From NCBI GenBank assembly GCA_937907025.1, contig CALESJ010000051.1, positions 1 to 8,638 of the forward strand: a stretch of DNA of 8,638 bases, in the 5' to 3' direction. The stretch comes from an uncultured Faecalibacterium sp. (GTDB lineage Bacteria; Bacillota; Clostridia; Oscillospirales; Ruminococcaceae). The position numbers and the translations under genes are program-made. Positions 5,603-8,638 of this stretch are shown here, piece by piece. The notes under the pieces were generated by a model. It had not been told where the DNA came from. It was given only the letters and a program-made list of their open reading frames with translations, and searched no databases. Position 1 is the stretch's first letter. Each line of letters starts with the position of its first letter.

Positions 5603-7304
5603 ATTCACCCTCCTGTACCTGCGGCATGCGGATCTCCACACAGGTTCCCACATCCGGCTCACTTTCAATGCGCAGACCGTATCCTTCCCCGAAATAGATG
5701 CGCAGACGGTCATTGACATTCTTGATGCCGATGCCGGTGCGATCTCCGGGTTCGCTGTGCAGGATATGCTGCACCTGTTCTTCGTCCATACCGATGCCGT
5801 CGTCCCGCACCCGGAACAAAATGTCCTTACCGTCGCGGCAGACTTCCACATCAATATGTCCCGGCTCAACCATCAGATCCAGACCATGGGCAATGGCATT
5901 TTCCAGAATGGGCTGCAAGGTGATCTTGTTGCACAGGCAATCAAGGCAGGTTTCATCCACCTTGAAGTCATAGGAGAACTGATTCTTATACCGGTATTTC
6001 TGGATCTGCAGGTAGCTTTCGGCGTGTTCCAGCTCCTTGCGGATGGGAATCAGCTCATGCCCCTTGCTGATGCTGATGCGGAACAGCCGGGCCAAAGCAT
6101 GCACCATATTGACGGCGTCGGTATTGCGCCCCTGCTCACACATCCAGGCAATGGAATCCAGGGTATTGTACAGGAAATGGGGATTGATCTGCGCCTGCAA
6201 GGCCTTGAGTTCGGTCTTGCGCAGGTTGACTTCCTCTTCCCGGACGGTGGCCATCAGATGCTGAATCCGGTGCACCATGTGCCCGAAGGAATCGGAGAGC
6301 TCCTCCACCTCCCGGGTACCGGCCACCGGTTCATAGGCAAAGTGGTCGGCGTCCTGTTCAAAGCGCTCCATAGCATCCGCCAGCGCAGCCAGCGGACGGG
6401 ACAGAATACGGGAAAGCAGCCAGCCGGCGCCAAGCACCGCCGCCAGAACGGTGAGTGCCACCGCCAGACAGATGCGCAGCATTGCCCGGACGCTCAGGTC
6501 CACCAGTTCGTCCACATAGCTGACGCCCACCACCCGCCAGGTGCTGTCCTCGATGCCGGTGATGGAGTAGATGACGGTTTCTTCAGACCAGGTCCCGTCC
6601 TCCATCGCAGCCAGGCGGGCGGTATCTTCACTTTTCAGGCCGGAGTAAATCAGCTGCTGCTGGGGATGGTAGACAATATTGCCCCCATCATCCATCAGGA
6701 AACAGTACCCGTGGGCACCGATGCCCACGCCGGAGATATGCTCCGAGATGGTGGAAAAGCTGATGTCCAGGGAAACCCAGTCGGCACCGTCCTCTCCGTC
6801 CAGGCGGGCAGCCATGGTCACGACCCAGGGGTAGTAACTTTCAAAGATTGTTTCCACATGGGGCGGAGTCACATAACTGTCGGCAGCCGCAGCGCTCTCA
6901 GCATTGAAAGAAAGGTTCTGCAAGATTTCATCCCGGGGTTCATGGCCCAGGGACCAACAGTCCACCAGGGTACCGTCCTCGGTGTAGGTAGTGACTGCCA
7001 CCACGTCCGAGCGCACCCGCAGAAGGTCGCGCAGGAACTCGTCCCGCTCGGCCCCCTCATACTGCATGGAGGTCTGGACCAGGTTCATGACCTCGTTCAT
7101 ATCCTGCACATACCGGGCCACCGTGGCGGCAGCCTGGGTACACGCCTGTGCGCTGGCCGTGCGGGCGCTCTGAACCATGCCTGCACGGTACTGGGCAATA
7201 AAAATACCGCTGACGGCACACAGAACCACCGCTGTGATTCCGGCCACCATGCCCACCAGCATGGTCAGAAGCCGGGGGCGCCGCAGACGGCGCACGGGGC
7301 TCAC
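5589..7304 (-). CDS. YesM/LytS-family sensor histidine kinase with Cache-like extracellular domain
   Basis: This 571-aa membrane kinase has TM1 at about 12-37, an extracytoplasmic domain at 38-275, TM2 at about 276-297 and a HAMP linker at about 298-350. It ends in a His_kinase (PF06580) plus HATPase_c module. The phosphoacceptor is His376 in QAQINPHFLYNTLD. The N box is PILENAIAHG (465-474), and ATP-binding glycine motifs are DDGIGM (501-506) and RTGIGIKN (522-529). The outer domain has double-Cache features: WVSLDISF (176-183), then GAHGYCFLMDDGGNIVYHP (196-214). Translation starts at a GTG whose last bases overlap the regulator stop codon (GTGA, 4-nt overlap), which indicates translational coupling; an ATG at codon 15 would remove the positively charged lead to TM1. 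The gene pairs with the response regulator upstream and runs into the sugar-binding lipoprotein downstream. It presumably senses an extracellular sugar, directly or through the lipoprotein, and phosphorylates the YesN-type regulator. Confidence 0.94.
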   Translation of the reverse strand: MSPVRRLRRPRLLTMLVGMVAGITAVVLCAVSGIFIAQYRAGMVQSARTASAQACTQAAATVARYVQDMNEVMNLVQTSMQYEGAERDEFLRDLLRVRSDVVAVTTYTEDGTLVDCWSLGHEPRDEILQNLSFNAESAAAADSYVTPPHVETIFESYYPWVVTMAARLDGEDGADWVSLDISFSTISEHISGVGIGAHGYCFLMDDGGNIVYHPQQQLIYSGLKSEDTARLAAMEDGTWSEETVIYSITGIEDSTWRVVGVSYVDELVDLSVRAMLRICLAVALTVLAAVLGAGWLLSRILSRPLAALADAMERFEQDADHFAYEPVAGTREVEELSDSFGHMVHRIQHLMATVREEEVNLRKTELKALQAQINPHFLYNTLDSIAWMCEQGRNTDAVNMVHALARLFRISISKGHELIPIRKELEHAESYLQIQKYRYKNQFSYDFKVDETCLDCLCNKITLQPILENAIAHGLDLMVEPGHIDVEVCRDGKDILFRVRDDGIGMDEEQVQHILHSEPGDRTGIGIKNVNDRLRIYFGEGYGLRIESEPDVGTCVEIRMPQVQEGEYETK

Positions 7305-8638
7305 TGTTTGGTTCCCTGCCGGCGCAGGGCATTGGGAGAAGCACCGCAGTATTTTTTAAAGCAGTAACTGAAATAATGCTGGTCGGTGTAGCCGCAGCGG
7401 GCGGCGATGTCCTGAATTTTGAGCGAAGTCGTCATGAGCAGCTCTTTGGCGGCCGCCATCCGTTTGCCGATGAGAATATTGATAAAGGTTTCTCCCGCGT
7501 ATTTCTTGATGCAGGCACTGAGATGGTTGGGGCTGACATCCAGCATGGCGCTCAGGGATACCAGGGACAGGTCCTTATCCATATAATGTTCATCAATGGC
7601 ATCCAAAGCCTTCTGGCACAGCAGACTGCCGCCTTTTTTCTGCTGGGTGCTGAGCTGGTCCATGGCGCCAAGACACAGGTCCTGCAGGGCCTGCCGCAGC
7701 TCTCCCGCATTGCGGTAATGGAACGACAGGTCCGGCAGAAGGCCGCGGCGGTCCAGTTCTGCCAGCGCATCCGGCCCGGCCCCGGCTTCCAGCAGGCGGT
7801 ACACTTCCGCCATGAGCTGAATGGCCACGGCGTCCAGCCATGGACCGGCGCTTTCACCGGGCTGCTGGCTGCACATACGGCTCAAACCGGCGCACAGAGC
7901 ATCCCTGTCCCCCGCCCGGAAAGCCGCCTTGACCTCTTCCAGACAGTCAGACATGGCCTCCACCGCCGCCGGTGTGCCGCGGCGCACGTCGGTGATATAC
8001 TGAACGCCGCCCTCTTCCCCGTCCCGGGTAAAGCTGGCAGCTTCGGCTGCCTCCCGATAGGCGGCATGCAGACCGCTGAGGCGTTCGGTGCGGCGGCTGA
8101 CGCCCACGCTGCCGCGACGTCCCAACACGCGGTTGGCCGTCTGCAGGATTTCATCCGCCAGAATGTGCAGATATTCCTCATAGTCCGACGCATTGCCCAT
8201 CAGCACCGCCACAACCTTGCCGGGGGTATAAAAAACTGCATGGCGCAGATATTTACCGGCCAGGGTTTCAATCACGCGGACAAAGTTGGGCAGGGTGCAG
8301 TTGTTGCCCTGGCCATCATACAGGGCAGCTGTCATCACCACATACAGCGGGTGGTCATCAGCCCCGCGGAGAAGTCCGCAGCGGCAGGCATCTCCGCGCA
8401 GATGGAATTCCGTATCATGGGCCGGCAGTTCGGCGTGACCATCCAGCACCAGCGGGACCAGGAATTCCTCCTGTCCCGTCTGGGCCGTGGCTGCATTCAC
8501 CTGTTCCTGGAATGCCGCAAACTGACGGTCAATTTTTTCATGGATGCCGCGCAGTTCCGCCGCCAGACCTTCCATGGTCAGGGGCTTGAGCATATAGCTG
8601 ATGATGTTGTACTGGATGGCCTGCTTGGCGTACTCAAA
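7301..8638 (-). CDS. YesN-type response regulator with AraC DNA-binding domain (5' end cut by window)
   Basis: The frame is open to the right edge, so 445 residues are visible and the start lies outside. The first visible residues, FEYAKQAIQY, followed by YMLKP, are the end of a CheY-like receiver; the Lys at visible position 18 is the conserved Lys-Pro site. The phosphorylated Asp is beyond the edge. A helical linker (about 25-55) leads to a middle region resembling the degenerate GGDEF-like module of YesN regulators (SVGVSRRTERLSGLHAAYREA at about visible 177-197). The last 105 residues form two AraC-type helix-turn-helix units: LSLVSLSAMLDVSPNHLSAC and IQDIAARCGYTDQHYFSYCF. The internal methionine at 8593 lies within the receiver and is not the start. 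The stop overlaps the kinase GTG by 4 nt. This is the cognate output of the kinase and likely controls sugar genes nearby, mglBAC being the obvious candidate. Confidence 0.94.
   Translation of the reverse strand, partial: FEYAKQAIQYNIISYMLKPLTMEGLAAELRGIHEKIDRQFAAFQEQVNAATAQTGQEEFLVPLVLDGHAELPAHDTEFHLRGDACRCGLLRGADDHPLYVVMTAALYDGQGNNCTLPNFVRVIETLAGKYLRHAVFYTPGKVVAVLMGNASDYEEYLHILADEILQTANRVLGRRGSVGVSRRTERLSGLHAAYREAAEAASFTRDGEEGGVQYITDVRRGTPAAVEAMSDCLEEVKAAFRAGDRDALCAGLSRMCSQQPGESAGPWLDAVAIQLMAEVYRLLEAGAGPDALAELDRRGLLPDLSFHYRNAGELRQALQDLCLGAMDQLSTQQKKGGSLLCQKALDAIDEHYMDKDLSLVSLSAMLDVSPNHLSACIKKYAGETFINILIGKRMAAAKELLMTTSLKIQDIAARCGYTDQHYFSYCFKKYCGASPNALRRQGTKQ

Noticed and set aside
5603..5869. 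An N-terminal extension of the sugar-binding lipoprotein starting at 5869
   Set aside because: It lies inside the kinase gene in another frame and would bury the signal peptide. The ATG at 5602 has an AGGAGG site and directly begins a lipoprotein leader.
5391..7367. A 658-codon open frame on the plus strand opposite the kinase and lipoprotein genes
   Set aside because: It is longer than the kinase gene but lies fully antisense to convincing proteins. The translation is rich in His, Gln, Gly and Pro and has no recognisable domain. It is a codon-bias shadow in GC-rich DNA.
8591..8593. ATG at 8593 as the start of the response regulator
   Set aside because: The frame continues in good receiver-domain sequence up to the window edge, so this Met is internal, in the YMLKP motif.
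1..8638. tRNA or rRNA genes, CRISPR arrays, insertion sequences, attachment sites
   Set aside because: Coding genes cover nearly the whole window. The two gaps contain only short hairpins; I saw no repeated spacer pattern, transposase or structural RNA.

Overview
The window holds six genes, all transcribed right to left (minus strand), and no sign of mobile DNA. Fairly high GC content, strong Shine-Dalgarno sequences, lipobox signal peptides and YesM/YesN-type regulators point to a Gram-positive gut-type Clostridia. The protein flavour suggests the Faecalibacterium/Gemmiger/Subdoligranulum group, but that is an inference from style and not from a marker gene.

In transcription order, the right half (8638 to 4622) is a sensing module. 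It contains a YesN/AraC-type response regulator that is cut by the window edge, a YesM-type histidine kinase with a Cache-like outer domain, and a ribose-type sugar-binding lipoprotein. These three genes overlap or abut, so they are almost certainly one operon, and it ends at a hairpin near 4471-4522. The left half (4387 to 1) is a galactose/methyl-galactoside ABC importer in the order mglB (binding lipoprotein), mglA (ATPase) and mglC (permease, cut by the left edge). The simplest model is that the lipoprotein and kinase detect an outside sugar, the regulator responds, and the mgl operon beside it is a target. The target assignment is inferred from proximity only.

The most unusual observation is in mglB. 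Its mature domain reads as a circular permutation of classical MglB. The chain starts at the beta strand carrying the FN-x-x-P motif (about residue 80-90 of the E. coli protein), runs through the calcium loop and both remaining lobe segments to the normal C-terminus, and then continues through a short linker into what is normally the N-terminal 80 residues. Nearly all known sugar- and calcium-contacting residues are present, but in permuted order. A second oddity is in mglC, which has an extra cytoplasmic, charged, probably coiled-coil region of about 214 residues ahead of the membrane domain.

The two intergenic regions are rich in structure. Between the sensor operon and mglB (4388-4621) there is a terminator hairpin whose loop holds a perfect 14-bp palindrome, a candidate sigma-A promoter whose -35 lies inside that hairpin, and a stem-loop at the predicted 5' end of the mglB mRNA. 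Between mglB and mglA (2916-3079) a 12-bp stem followed by six U residues looks like an internal, leaky terminator, which would make binding protein in excess of the transporter.
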